Below are positions 7,109 to 14,740 of a stretch of DNA of 41,848 nt, in pieces; within the stretch, counting starts at the first letter, position 1; each line of letters opens with the position of its first letter. Position numbers and translations under genes: made by a program. The notes under the pieces were generated by a model. It was given only the letters and a program-made list of their open reading frames with translations, had not been told where the DNA came from and made no database searches. Source of the stretch: a bacterium (GTDB taxonomy: Bacteria; Actinomycetota; Acidimicrobiia; Spongiisociales; JAENVV01); contig JAHEFX010000001.1 of the NCBI GenBank assembly GCA_024639975.1, positions 65,460 to 107,307 on the forward strand, written 5' to 3'.

Positions 7109-9021
7109 TTGTAGCTCCTCTGCGTCAGCGTGACGTTCTCGAACTCCAACTCCTCCTTGTGGAGCGTCGGTCCCGAGTCCCCCCACTCGTAGGCGGAGAC
7201 GTGGGTGTAGTTCTCGTCGTCCCGAAGGGCCTCGCCCTCCTCGGTCTGCGACTCGACCCGGAAATGGCCGCCGCACGATTCGTTGCGGTCGAGGGCATCG
7301 CGGCACATGAGCTCGGCGAGCTCGAAGAAGTCGGCCACCCGGCCTGCCTTCTCCAGCGATGAGTTGATGGTGTCGCCGCTGCCGGGGACCCGTACGTCCG
7401 CGTAGAACTCCTCGCGCAGGGCGGGGATCTCCGAGAGCGCCTTCTCCAACCCCTCGGCCGAGCGTTCCATGCCGCAGTGGTCCCAGACGATCTTCCCGAG
7501 CTCCCGGTGGAACCAGTCGACCGTCCGTGTCCCGTTCTTCGACAGCCACATCTCGGTGCGATCCGAGACGGCGCCGAGAGCCGCCGAGAAGGACTCGTCG
7601 TCGGTGCCGACCGGTTCCGTGTTCAGCCAATCGGCCAGGTAGTCGCCGATCGTGTAGGGCAGGACGAAGTATCCGTCGGCCAAGCCCTGCATGAGCGCCG
7701 AGGCACCAAGGCGGTTGGCGCCATGGTCCGAGAAGTTGGCCTCGCCGATGGCGAACAGGCCGGGGACCGTCGTCTGCAGGTTGTAGTCCACCCAGAGACC
7801 GCCCATCGTGTAGTGGGGGGCCGGGAAGATCCGCATCGGCTCCTTGTACGGGTTCTCGTCGGTGATGCGCTCGTACATCTCGAAGAGGTTCCCGTAGCGC
7901 TCCTCGATGGTGTCGGCGCCGAGCCGGTCGATCGAGTCCGAGAAGTCGAGGTAGACCCCGTTCTTGAGGTCGCCGACCCCGCGCCCCTCGTCAACCACCG
8001 TCTTGGCGTTTCGACTGGCCACGTCGCGTGGAACGAGGTTCCCGAACGCGGGGTACTTGCGCTCGAGGAAGTAGTCGCGGTCCTCGGCCGGGATGTCGCC
8101 GGCCGGGCGGTTCTCGTCCGGGTTCTTCGGGACCCAGATCCGACCGTCGTTGCGAAGCGACTCGGACATCAGCGTCAGCTTGGACTGGAACTCGTCCGAT
8201 GACGGGATGCAGGTGGGGTGGATCTGCGTGTAGCTCGGGTTGGCGAAGTACGCCCCCTCGCGGTGGGCCCGCCAGGCTGCCGTTGCGTTGCAGTACATGG
8301 CGTTCGTCGAGAGGTAGTAGACGTTCGAGTACCCGCCGGTGGCCAGCACGACCGCGTGGGCCGAGTGCGCCTCCACCTCACCGGTGGCGAGGTCGCGGGT
8401 GACGATGCCCACCGCCCTCCCGTCCTTCTTGACCACTTCGAGCATCTCGCTGCGGGTGTGCATCGTCACCGATCCGGCGGCGACCTGGCGCATGAGCGCC
8501 GAGTAGGCACCGATCAGCAACTGCTGTCCGGTCTGGCCCCGGGCATAGAAGGTCCGAGACACCTGGGCGCCACCGAACGAGCGGTTGTCGAGCGTGCCGC
8601 CGTATTCCCGGGCGAAGGGCACGCCCTGGGCGGCTGCCTGGTCGATGATCTCGTTCGATACCTGGGCGAGCCGGTAGACGTTCGCCTCGCGGCTGCGGTA
8701 GTCGCCACCCTTGATGGTGTCGTAGAACAGCCGGAAGATCGAGTCGCCGTCGCCCTGGTAGTTCTTGGCGGCGTTGATGCCGCCCTGGGCGGCGATCGAG
8801 TGCGCTCGTCGGGGCGAGTCGTGGTAGGTGAATACGTCGACGTGGTAACCCAGCTCACCCATGGTGGCGGCCGCCGAGGCGCCGGCGAGGCCGGTTCCCA
8901 CGACGATCACGCGGTACTTGCGCTTGTTGGCCGGGTTGACCAGCTTCATCGAGAAGCGGTGGTTGTCCCACTTGTCAGCGAGGGGTCCCTCGGGGATCTT
9001 GGCGTCGAGAACGGTGTCCAT
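7105..9021 (-). CDS. sdhA: Succinate dehydrogenase flavoprotein subunit
   Basis: Catalytic subunit that oxidises succinate to fumarate with covalently bound FAD. At 638 residues it has the length of the type-B class. The Rossmann motif is [21 protein letters not shown] (about 39-59). The flavinylated histidine lies in [16 protein letters not shown], substrate residues in HPTCIPSS and [10 protein letters not shown] (catalytic Arg), and the FAD-binding C-terminal loop is [27 protein letters not shown]. It lies 8 nt after sdhC and overlaps sdhB by 4 nt, forming sdhC-sdhA-sdhB. ATG start with an upstream AGGAGC ribosome-binding site. The same fold occurs in fumarate reductases; the aerobic context and mdh nearby favour succinate dehydrogenase. 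Confidence 0.96.
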   Translation of the reverse strand: MDTVLDAKIPEGPLADKWDNHRFSMKLVNPANKRKYRVIVVGTGLAGASAAATMGELGYHVDVFTYHDSPRRAHSIAAQGGINAAKNYQGDGDSIFRLFYDTIKGGDYRSREANVYRLAQVSNEIIDQAAAQGVPFAREYGGTLDNRSFGGAQVSRTFYARGQTGQQLLIGAYSALMRQVAAGSVTMHTRSEMLEVVKKDGRAVGIVTRDLATGEVEAHSAHAVVLATGGYSNVYYLSTNAMYCNATAAWRAHREGAYFANPSYTQIHPTCIPSSDEFQSKLTLMSESLRNDGRIWVPKNPDENRPAGDIPAEDRDYFLERKYPAFGNLVPRDVASRNAKTVVDEGRGVGDLKNGVYLDFSDSIDRLGADTIEERYGNLFEMYERITDENPYKEPMRIFPAPHYTMGGLWVDYNLQTTVPGLFAIGEANFSDHGANRLGASALMQGLADGYFVLPYTIGDYLADWLNTEPVGTDDESFSAALGAVSDRTEMWLSKNGTRTVDWFHRELGKIVWDHCGMERSAEGLEKALSEIPALREEFYADVRVPGSGDTINSSLEKAGRVADFFELAELMCRDALDRNESCGGHFRVESQTEEGEALRDDENYTHVSAYEWGDSGPTLHKEELEFENVTLTQRSYK

Positions 9022-9029
9022 GTCTGCTC

Positions 9030-9758
9030 CTAGATGCCCGGGGCGAAGCCGAAGAACACTCCGGCGAGGATGAGGAGGTTGCCACCGACCACGATCACGG
9101 TCACCGCCTGGGCGAACAGCCGACGGGCGGCGTTGTAGCGAGGATTGTTCAGGCCGAGGCTCTGGAACATGGACCAGAGCCCGTGCCAGAGGTGGTAGCC
9201 CAATGCGATGTTCGCCACCGCATAGAAGAAGACCCAGCCGGCCCTGGTGAGCGAGGCGGTCAGGTTGTTGGCGACGTCACCATGGATGAAGTCCGGGTTG
9301 AACGGGGCGATCCCCCATGTCAGGTCGGCCAGGTGGAAGATCACGAAGGCAAGCACCAGCGGACCGGTGAGGCGCATCGTGCGGCTGGCATAGGAGGCAG
9401 CCTGGAACTCCTGCTTGGTGTAGCCCTGGGGTTTGGCGGCGGCATTGCGCCGGGTCAGCGAGATCATCGCCTCGACGTGGAGGACCGTCGCGACGATCAG
9501 ACCGAGGCGCAGGATCCACAGGAACACGTAGTGGGGGAGCGCTGGGAAGAGCACCGAGCGGAGCCACTCCCCGTAGAGGTTGATCTCGAGCTCGCCGTCC
9601 ACGGGGGGGACGAACACCTTCAGGTTCCCGATCATGTGGAAGACGACGAAGCCCATCAGGATCACCCCGGTGATGGCCATCACCCATTTCTTCCCGACCG
9701 TCGAGCCGTAGAACTCGACCAGCCAATGACGTCGGGCGGTCGGCGTTTGTGCCTCCAC
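9030..9758 (-). CDS. sdhC: Succinate dehydrogenase cytochrome b subunit (single fused anchor)
   Basis: Membrane anchor of complex II with five hydrophobic helices, of the b558 type that replaces separate SdhC and SdhD chains; no sdhD is present. Histidines suited to bind two hemes lie in [34 protein letters not shown] and [16 protein letters not shown]. Start set at GTG 9758 because GAAGGAGGAGG lies at ideal spacing before it. The longer frame upstream to 9833 would run over this site and adds non-conserved sequence. The resulting 242 residues match the family. First gene of the sdhCAB operon, divergent from whiB across a 158-nt AT-richer spacer that probably holds both promoters. A TAGGAT box lies 38 nt upstream of the start. 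Confidence 0.93.
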   Translation of the reverse strand: MEAQTPTARRHWLVEFYGSTVGKKWVMAITGVILMGFVVFHMIGNLKVFVPPVDGELEINLYGEWLRSVLFPALPHYVFLWILRLGLIVATVLHVEAMISLTRRNAAAKPQGYTKQEFQAASYASRTMRLTGPLVLAFVIFHLADLTWGIAPFNPDFIHGDVANNLTASLTRAGWVFFYAVANIALGYHLWHGLWSMFQSLGLNNPRYNAARRLFAQAVTVIVVGGNLLILAGVFFGFAPGI

Positions 9759-9796
9759 CGCCTCCTCCTTCGTGGTCCGATGTGCAGTTCCGGGTG

Positions 9797-9802
9797 ATCC
9801 TA
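9797..9802 (-). promoter_or_regulatory. Candidate -10 box of the sdhCAB operon
   Basis: TAGGAT on the minus strand, 38 nt before the sdhC GTG. It leaves a leader of about 30 nt containing the strong GAAGGAGGAGG ribosome-binding site. No clear -35. Confidence 0.35.
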
Positions 9803-9849
9803 AACGGGGCCACGCTCGCCCCCGCCACCGCACGATTCCGAGGTTCCGC

Positions 9850-9877
9850 TTGACAGCGCGCGCGCATATGCAACAAT
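9850..9877 (+). promoter_or_regulatory. Candidate whiB promoter
   Basis: Perfect -35 TTGACA (9850-9855), 16-bp spacer containing an alternating GC run, then AACAAT (9872-9877, four of six consensus bases) as -10. Transcription would begin near 9884, about 33 nt before the whiB GTG. Confidence 0.45.
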
Positions 9878-9894
9878 TGCACCGTCGTAATTAC
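9869..9894. promoter_or_regulatory. Palindromes in the sdhC-whiB spacer, candidate operators
   Basis: TGCAA-CAA-TTGCA (9869-9881) is a perfect 5-bp inverted repeat overlapping the proposed whiB -10 box, and GTAATTAC (9887-9894) is a perfect 8-bp palindrome just downstream. Both lie in an unusually AT-rich patch, the kind of place where a dimeric regulator would bind. The regulator is unknown. Confidence 0.35.
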
Positions 9895-9916
9895 AAACGT
9901 GTAGTTCGGGAGAGCG

Positions 9917-10213
9917 GTGAGCGGTCGACGGAGGATGGCCAGCGAACTCTTCGAGGCATTGGACCTCGAAGGCTTGGCTTGGCAAGACAATGGCGCGTGT
10001 CGGGGAGCCGACGCCGATCTCTTCTTCCCCGAGCGTGGTGCATCCACCCGTCGGGCGAAGCAGATCTGCTCGGAGTGCCCCGTCCAGGTGGAGTGCCTCG
10101 AGTACGCCATCTGCACGGGCGAGAAATTCGGGATCTGGGGCGGCATGAGCGAGCGGGAGCGGCGTCGCATCCGCAAGGAACGCACCGTCGCCGCCGCAAG
10201 GAAAGCGGTCTAG
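9917..10213 (+). CDS. WhiB-family iron-sulfur transcriptional regulator
   Basis: A 98-residue WhiB-like protein, an actinobacteria-specific [4Fe-4S] regulator that usually works with the primary sigma factor. All four cluster cysteines are present (C28 in GACRGAD; C51, C54 and C60 in ICSECPVQVEC), followed by the GIWGG turn (72-76) and the basic C-terminal segment SERERRRIRKER that contacts DNA. GTG at 9917 was kept as start because GGGAG lies 4 nt upstream; the ATG at 9935 has its GGAGG directly abutting and is a poor start. Divergent from sdhCAB, so redox-dependent control of that operon is possible but unproven. A GC hairpin follows. Confidence 0.95.
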   Translation: MSGRRRMASELFEALDLEGLAWQDNGACRGADADLFFPERGASTRRAKQICSECPVQVECLEYAICTGEKFGIWGGMSERERRRIRKERTVAAARKAV

Positions 10214-10231
10214 CGCTCCCCGCCAGACCGT

Positions 10232-10254
10232 CGCCGGCCCGACTCGGACCGGCG
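10232..10254 (+). terminator. Hairpin after whiB
   Basis: CGCCGG (10232-10237) pairs with CCGGCG (10249-10254). After a one-base mismatch on each side, CCG and CGG pair around a 3-nt loop. GC-rich with no U tract, so a weak or Rho-assisted terminator at best. Confidence 0.4.
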
Positions 10255-10287
10255 GCCCACCCTTCATCCCCACGGGTCCGGTCGGGG

Positions 10288-10293
10288 TAGATT
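10288..10293 (+). promoter_or_regulatory. -10 box, leaderless type, for the gene at 10301
   Basis: TAGATT followed by 7 nt and the ATG at 10301. No Shine-Dalgarno precedes the start, so a leaderless message is likely. Confidence 0.5.
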
Positions 10294-10300
10294 GCGGCCC

Positions 10301-11203
10301 ATGTCCGATGCGGGATTCTTCGTGTTGGCGGCTGGCGTCGCTGTCATCGGCCTGGTCGTCTGGTTGGCGCTCCGGTCACCTCGGGACGACGAGACCGACA
10401 CGTCCGAGCCGTCCGAAGGCGGGGGCGGATCCCTCACCATCGAACCGCCCGTCACGTTGGTGGAGTTGGAGGACGACGACGTGGTCGTCGAGTTCGCCGT
10501 CCCCTTGTCGGAGGAGAAGGACGACCGGCTCCACGAGATCCTCATGTCGAGTGCCGTCGAGGCGATCCGCAAACGTCGGCAGTTCGACGTCCACCTCGCC
10601 AGCGGCCGGCTCAACCGGATAGTCGTCCGGTCGGGTCGCGACGCCGTGCAGCACATCGGCCACATCGAACTGGCCGACGGCATGCTGCCGCCCCCTGTCG
10701 AGGACGTCGCCTTCGAGATCGCCACGGGCGCAGCGCCCCTGCTGGAGCATGCATCGGGGGAGGCCGAGGGACCGGCCGACTTCGGCCCCGATGAGCTGCC
10801 CTCCATCGGATCGGAGCTCGGCCTGTCACCGGAGGTGATGACCGCCCTCCGCGCCCAGGGCCTACACCCGACCGAGGACGACGCACCCGAGCTCGTGCGT
10901 GGGCTACTGAAGACCGCCGGCTACGCGATCGAGGACCTCGACGACGAGACCTACTTGGCCCTACGCGGTGGTGACACCGTGTACGTCCGATCGGTGCCGC
11001 ACGCCGACGGCGACCACCCCGAGCTCTCCGAGGCCGACGTCGAGGCATTCTTGTTCGGCCTGGCGAAGTCCTCGGCCAGCGAAGGGATCCTGGTGTCGTC
11101 GAAGCTGGTGCCGTTCCACCTGTACGACCGCGAGCACGAACGCGCCCGCCTGCTCGGTCGCCAACGGCTGCCGGGTTTCACCCGCTCCATGTTCCGCCGC
11201 TGA
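10301..11203 (+). CDS. Membrane-anchored protein of unknown function, possible Mrr-like C-terminal fold
   Basis: A 300-residue protein that I do not recognise. Residues 4-25 form one transmembrane helix (FFVLAAGVAVIGLVVWLAL), followed by an acidic Ser/Asp/Glu stretch. Residues 50-130 are hydrophilic and could form a small domain (VEFAVPLSEEKDDRLHEILMSSAVEAIRKRRQFDV). The C-terminal third (DTVYVRSVPHADG..., SEADVEAFLFGLAKSSASEGILVSSKLVPFHLYDREHERARLLGRQRL) has the order of elements found after the catalytic strand of Mrr-type endonuclease domains, though no catalytic D-ExK set is evident, so any such relation is tentative. The ATG at 10301 is supported by TAGATT 7 nt before it. tatA follows after 29 nt with its own -10 box. 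Confidence 0.7.
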   Translation: MSDAGFFVLAAGVAVIGLVVWLALRSPRDDETDTSEPSEGGGGSLTIEPPVTLVELEDDDVVVEFAVPLSEEKDDRLHEILMSSAVEAIRKRRQFDVHLASGRLNRIVVRSGRDAVQHIGHIELADGMLPPPVEDVAFEIATGAAPLLEHASGEAEGPADFGPDELPSIGSELGLSPEVMTALRAQGLHPTEDDAPELVRGLLKTAGYAIEDLDDETYLALRGGDTVYVRSVPHADGDHPELSEADVEAFLFGLAKSSASEGILVSSKLVPFHLYDREHERARLLGRQRLPGFTRSMFRR

Positions 11204-11220
11204 CACCGGTCGGGTGCCGT

Positions 11221-11226
11221 TACGAT
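11221..11226 (+). promoter_or_regulatory. -10 box, leaderless type, for tatA
   Basis: TACGAT followed by 6 nt (GCACCC) and the tatA ATG. CTGACA lies 15 nt upstream as a weak -35 candidate. Confidence 0.5.
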
Positions 11227-11232
11227 GCACCC

Positions 11233-11427
11233 ATGCGTTTTGGCGGCCAAGAGCTGATCATCATCCTCGTCATCGTGCTCGTGCTCTTCGGCGCGACACG
11301 CCTCCCGGCGCTCGCCCGGTCCATCGGGCAGTCGGCCAAGGAGTTCCGCAAGGGGCTCGAGGACGGCAACGACGGCGAGACCGAGGACCTTCCCGAGGCC
11401 GAAGTCGACGACAAGTCGATCGATTGA
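11233..11427 (+). CDS. tatA: Twin-arginine translocase subunit TatA/TatE family
   Basis: A 64-residue membrane protein that forms the pore-like assembly of the Tat export system for folded proteins. It shows the family pattern: a short polar N-terminus, one hydrophobic helix (ELIIILVIVLVLFGATRLP, where FGxxxLP is the signature turn), the amphipathic helix ALARSIGQSAKEFRKGL, then an acidic tail (GETEDLPEAEVDD). The length suits TatA/E rather than TatB. No tatB or tatC is nearby. It lies 42 nt before the ECF sigma gene; in Mycobacterium a Tat gene also sits by the sigE-rseA-htrA group, which suggests a shared envelope-stress setting. TACGAT 6 nt before the ATG marks a leaderless start. Confidence 0.93.
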   Translation: MRFGGQELIIILVIVLVLFGATRLPALARSIGQSAKEFRKGLEDGNDGETEDLPEAEVDDKSID

Positions 11428-11469
11428 CCGGGAACCGTGGCGGACTCCCCGTCGTTGCGTAGCTGATCG

Positions 11470-11979
11470 ATGACATCCCCCGATCAGCACCCAACCGACT
11501 GGGAGGAGGTCGCTCGGGTCCATGGCAGACGCATCTACAGCTACGCCTACCGCCTCACCGGTAATCCCGACGACGCGTCCGACCTCAGCCAGGAGGTACT
11601 CCTGCGGGTTCGGAAGGGCCTCGCGGGCTACACGCCGGGTTCGTTCGAAGCATGGCTGTGGCGGATCACCCACAACACCTTCGTCGACGAGTACCGGCGT
11701 CGGAAGCGGCGCCCGACCGTTCCCCTCCCGGAGCAACCCGACCGCATGGTGCGTGCCGCGTCCCCACCGGCCGACGAGGTGCTCGCCTCCATCCGACTCG
11801 GCGACGACGTGCAGAAGGCCCTGCTCGACCTTCCCGAGGACTTCCGGGCTCCGGTCGTGATGTGTGACGTGGTCGGTTTGTCCTATGCCGAGATCGCCGA
11901 GGCGCTCGGCGTCCCGGTCGGGACCGTCCGAAGCAGGATCCACCGCGGGCGTGCCCGCCTCCGGGAGCGGTTGGGATGA
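11470..11979 (+). CDS. ECF-type RNA polymerase sigma factor (RpoE/SigE-like)
   Basis: A 169-residue ECF sigma factor that would direct RNA polymerase to envelope-stress promoters. Region 2 spans about residues 15-75 (SYAYRLTGNPDDASDLSQEVLLRV, SFEAWLWRITHNTFVDEYRRRKRR). Region 4 spans about 110-165 (ALLDLPEDFRAPVVMCDVVGLSYAEIAEALGVPVGTVRSRIHRGRARLRERL) with the helix-turn-helix. The stop overlaps the ATG of the anti-sigma gene (ATGA), so the two are made in a fixed ratio. Gene order sigma, anti-sigma, RseB-like with tatA upstream and htrA nearby makes this a SigE-type envelope-stress operon. Start is the ATG at 11470; no strong Shine-Dalgarno is seen. Confidence 0.94.
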   Translation: MTSPDQHPTDWEEVARVHGRRIYSYAYRLTGNPDDASDLSQEVLLRVRKGLAGYTPGSFEAWLWRITHNTFVDEYRRRKRRPTVPLPEQPDRMVRAASPPADEVLASIRLGDDVQKALLDLPEDFRAPVVMCDVVGLSYAEIAEALGVPVGTVRSRIHRGRARLRERLG

Positions 11980-12350
11980 GCGCGACCGACCACCTCGGCG
12001 AGCTGCTCTCGGCCTATCTCGACGGCGAAGTGACGACGGACGAGTCCGTCACCATCCGCGGGCACCTCGCCGACTGTGAGTCCTGCCGCGGCGACCTCGG
12101 GGACGTCATGGAAGCCCGTGCCGCCGTCAGGGCCCTGCCGCTGCTCGAGCCCCCCGCGTTCCTGCTCCCGGCCGTGGAGCAGCCTGCCGTGGGACGCTGG
12201 TACGTGCCGGTGGCCGCCGCCGTGGTCGTGGTCGTGCTGGCGGTTGGCCTGCTGCTCGGGCGCCCGACCCCGGTCACGACCGATGACGTCACCGTCCCGC
12301 ACACCGAGCTCACCGCTCGGGCGCAGGCGATGAACGGGGTCCAGCCGTGA
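11976..12350 (+). CDS. Zinc-finger anti-sigma factor (RseA-like)
   Basis: A 124-residue single-pass membrane protein. The N-terminal zinc anti-sigma domain has the HxxxCxxC motif in RGHLADCESCRGDL (H30, C34, C37), and the region ELLSAYLDGEVTTDE precedes it as in other zf-HC2 anti-sigma factors. A transmembrane helix occupies about residues 76-95 (WYVPVAAAVVVVVLAVGLLL), leaving about 29 residues outside. It would hold the adjacent sigma factor at the membrane until stress triggers release. It overlaps both neighbours by four bases (ATGA upstream; GTGA with the RseB-like gene downstream). The short outer tail may be the contact for the RseB-like protein. Confidence 0.93.
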   Translation: MSATDHLGELLSAYLDGEVTTDESVTIRGHLADCESCRGDLGDVMEARAAVRALPLLEPPAFLLPAVEQPAVGRWYVPVAAAVVVVVLAVGLLLGRPTPVTTDDVTVPHTELTARAQAMNGVQP

Positions 12351-13153
12351 GGCGCCTCGCTGCCATGACGGCGCTCTTCGTCGTTGCCGGGGCCACCCCG
12401 GCCCTCGCCACGATCCCCGAGGACTGGGCCGAGCTCGAGGCCAGCGGCACGGCGGCCCACACCTGCCCCGGCGCCGGGACCGAGGCCGTGGTGGAAGTAC
12501 ACGTCCACGAAGGGGCGATCGTCATTCTCGACGAGGACGGCGACCCGGTCTCCGAGCACGACCTCCCGGGGATGGTGGCGGACCTCGCCGACCGGTACGA
12601 GTTGGGCACCGAGAGCGACGGCACGCTGGCCGGACGGCCGACCCGGGCGCTCTCGGTCCTCGACGGGGAGTTGGGCCGGATGGAAATCGTGGTCGACCCC
12701 GTCACGTCGATGCCCCTCGCGCTGACGTCGTTCGACGGAGATGGTTCGCCGCACTGTTCCCTGGTGCTGCTCGACTGGGAGCTCACCGAGGTCGGGGGAC
12801 GCGACGAGGCGGGACCCGAGATCCCGTCGGTGGCATTGCCGGTCTCGGTCTCGGACTTTTGGATCGGGGACGTCGTCGCCGGGGAGGGGTTCGAAGCCGC
12901 CCTCTACCGCGACGGGCTGTTCACCTTCTCGCTCACCCGGTGGGAGGATGATTTGGTGGTCGAGGGGACGGACGAGTCGGGCGTCGTCGAGCTCGGGCCC
13001 GGTCGAACCCTCCTGACGTGGCGATCGGGCGGGGGCACCTTCGTGATGATCGGCGACCTCCCGCCCGACCTGCGAGCGGCCGTCGTGTCGGAGCTGCCGG
13101 CACCCGACGCCGGGGGTCTCTTCCGGCGGCTCTGGAACCGCCTGTTCGGCTAG
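12347..13153 (+). CDS. RseB/MucB-like periplasmic sigma-factor regulator
   Basis: A 268-residue exported protein. A signal peptide (residues 1-21, ALFVVAGATPALA) precedes a two-domain body that follows the RseB plan. The N-terminal lipoprotein-fold part ends with GRPTRAL...VVDPVTSMPLALTSFD, matching RseB's segment on the meaning of the substrate-like strand and LPMR. The C-terminal domain carries ALYRDGLFTFSLTRWE and GTFVMIGDLPPDLRAAVVSELP, close to RseB's YSDGLFSFSV and IVGELPP. In proteobacteria RseB shields RseA from proteolysis until lipid or LPS signals displace it; the same role here is inferred. GTG start overlapping the anti-sigma stop. Its stop TAG shares the palindrome CTAG with the stop of the convergent peroxiredoxin gene. 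Confidence 0.82.
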   Translation: MRRLAAMTALFVVAGATPALATIPEDWAELEASGTAAHTCPGAGTEAVVEVHVHEGAIVILDEDGDPVSEHDLPGMVADLADRYELGTESDGTLAGRPTRALSVLDGELGRMEIVVDPVTSMPLALTSFDGDGSPHCSLVLLDWELTEVGGRDEAGPEIPSVALPVSVSDFWIGDVVAGEGFEAALYRDGLFTFSLTRWEDDLVVEGTDESGVVELGPGRTLLTWRSGGGTFVMIGDLPPDLRAAVVSELPAPDAGGLFRRLWNRLFG

Positions 13154-13608
13154 ATCGCCTCGAGGGAGGCCACGTAGGAGTCGAACTCGCGTATGACCCC
13201 GAGTGAACCGGAGTCGATGATGTCGCGGACCACGCCGTCGGCGTCGAGCACGTAGGTGATCCGGTTGGCGGCGCCGACCTTGTCGTTGAAGGCGCCGTAG
13301 GCGATCGCCGTCTCACCATGCGGCCAGTAGTCGGCGAGGACCGGGTACTCGATTCCGTTCTGGGTCGCCCACTCCTTGTTGGTGAAAAGGGGGTGCACCG
13401 TGACGATCACGACCTTGGCGTCGAGCTCGCCGAGCTGGGCGAGGTTGTCGCGCAGGGCGCAGGCCTCGGCGGTGCAGTTGCCCGTGAACGGGAACGGCAT
13501 GAACACGACGAGTGCCTTGTGGCCGCGAAGCGATGCGGAGTCGAATGGCTCGCGGTCCTGGTCGACGAGCGTGAAGGCGGGCGCGGGGGATCCGATCTCG
13601 GCGGGCAT
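13150..13608 (-). CDS. Peroxiredoxin, AhpE/Prx-like
   Basis: A 152-residue thiol peroxidase that reduces hydroperoxides in the cytoplasm. It has the thioredoxin fold of AhpC/TSA proteins. The active site is FMPFPFTGNCTAEACALRD with peroxidatic C45 in the PxxxT(x)2C motif (T42) and a second cysteine C50 five residues on, which may serve as resolving cysteine. The C-terminal part (ADYWPHGETAIAYGAFND, ANRITYVLDADGVVRDIIDS) is typical of the AhpE branch. ATG at 13608 was chosen because AGGAGA lies 5-6 nt upstream and the conserved domain starts there; the longer open frame is not conserved. It converges on the RseB-like gene with a CTAG stop overlap. Confidence 0.92.
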   Translation of the reverse strand: MPAEIGSPAPAFTLVDQDREPFDSASLRGHKALVVFMPFPFTGNCTAEACALRDNLAQLGELDAKVVIVTVHPLFTNKEWATQNGIEYPVLADYWPHGETAIAYGAFNDKVGAANRITYVLDADGVVRDIIDSGSLGVIREFDSYVASLEAI

Positions 13609-13632
13609 GGTGTCTCCTGTGGGGTACCTGTC

Positions 13633-13671
13633 GCTGCCTACAGGGTAGGAACGGGCGACCCGGTAGGCAGC
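13633..13671 (-). terminator. Hairpin after the htrA/DUF2342 unit
   Basis: GCTGCCTAC (13633-13641) pairs with GTAGGCAGC (13663-13671), and an inner GGGT/ACCC pair can extend the helix. It lies just beyond the DUF2342 stop and before the peroxiredoxin start, so it probably ends the upstream minus-strand transcript. Confidence 0.5.
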
Positions 13672-13675
13672 AGGG

Positions 13676-14740
13676 CTACTCGCCGAACGGGTCGTCGAGG
13701 AGAATGCGGGCCGCCCAGCCCACGGGGTCGGCCAGCTCGGCGGCCGTGGGGATGGTCTCGGCCGACTCCAGGACACGCGCAAATGCTTCCGAGCCCCATC
13801 GTTCCTCGACCTGGGCGCAGAACGCCTCGGCCGTCAGGACGAGTTCGTGACTCGGTAGTGAGATCGAGACGCCGGCGTGGACGTCGGGTTCGTCGGCCCG
13901 CACGGCCAGGGCACGTTTGACGTCGGTGAGGTCGGGGAGCCAGCGATCGCCGAAGCCGCCGACGAGGTGGTGGCGGAGGCCCGCCACGAAGGCGAGCACG
14001 GCTTGTGCGTCGTCCTGTGCCCACTGCTCCGACGACGAACCGAGGAGCGAACCGAGGTCGAACCCGTCGCCCATCTGCTCGGCTGCGGCCATGGGGTCGG
14101 TCAATCCCTGCATCTGCTCGGTGATCGAGCCGAGGTCGACCTCGATGCCGCCGAGGTAGGTCCCGAGGAGGGTGGCGTAGTGGTCGGAGATCCAGTCGAC
14201 CGAGGACAGGCGAAGGTGAATGGCTTCGTGGAGGGCTGCCCAAAGACGGGTCTGGCGGGTGTCGAGGCCGTGGGTGGAGGCGAAGGTCTCGAGGTTCTGG
14301 ACCACCAGGTAGCCGCGCTCGGAGCGGGCGATGAGGGCGGCGTCGAAACCGCCGAGGACGTGGTGACCGAGCGATCCGACCAGTGACCCGACCTGCATGC
14401 CGACCAACGATCCGGCGAGGGGTCCCAGCATCTGGGCCTGCTCGCCCATGCGCTTGCCGAGGGGCTCGACGAGGTAGTCGAAAGCGCGGAGGTTGTCGGT
14501 CGTCCAAGTGGCCCGGTCGACGGGATCGATCCGGGCGGAGGCGAGGTCGGGCAGCAGTTCTACCGTGGCCGTCTGGAGGAGGGCGAGGTTCCCGAGCTCG
14601 GTGTATTCGTCGGCGAGCCATGGGTCGACCGGGTCGGGTTCGCCGGAGAGGGAACCTGCGATTTCCTCGGCCAGCCGCCAATTCACGGGACCGGGCTGGT
14701 TGAAGAGCTCGAAGAGCTGTTCGAACAGGTTGTCGCTCAT
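13676..14740 (-). CDS. Zinc-dependent metalloprotease of the COG5282/DUF2342 family
   Basis: A 354-residue actinobacteria-typical protein with the helix WAALHEAIHLRLSS, an HExxH site (H171, E172, H175), followed by DWISDHYATLLGTYLGGIEVD. The N-terminus (QPGPVNWRLAEEIAG) and the Gly-rich region LGPLAGSLVGMQVGSLVGSLGHHVLGGFD (about 105-133) are characteristic of the family, part of which is named for association with coenzyme F420 genes; no F420 gene is seen here. Substrate unknown. The ATG overlaps the htrA stop (ATGA), so the two are translated together. As I recall, M. tuberculosis has its homologue next to the PDZ-Lon and UPF0182 genes, which here sit 10 kb away. A hairpin follows. Confidence 0.9.
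   Translation of the reverse strand: MSDNLFEQLFELFNQPGPVNWRLAEEIAGSLSGEPDPVDPWLADEYTELGNLALLQTATVELLPDLASARIDPVDRATWTTDNLRAFDYLVEPLGKRMGEQAQMLGPLAGSLVGMQVGSLVGSLGHHVLGGFDAALIARSERGYLVVQNLETFASTHGLDTRQTRLWAALHEAIHLRLSSVDWISDHYATLLGTYLGGIEVDLGSITEQMQGLTDPMAAAEQMGDGFDLGSLLGSSSEQWAQDDAQAVLAFVAGLRHHLVGGFGDRWLPDLTDVKRALAVRADEPDVHAGVSISLPSHELVLTAEAFCAQVEERWGSEAFARVLESAETIPTAAELADPVGWAARILLDDPFGE

Noticed and set aside
9856-9865. Alternating GC decamer as Z-DNA-forming element
   Set aside because: Too short to claim in a high-GC genome; it simply forms the spacer of the proposed promoter.
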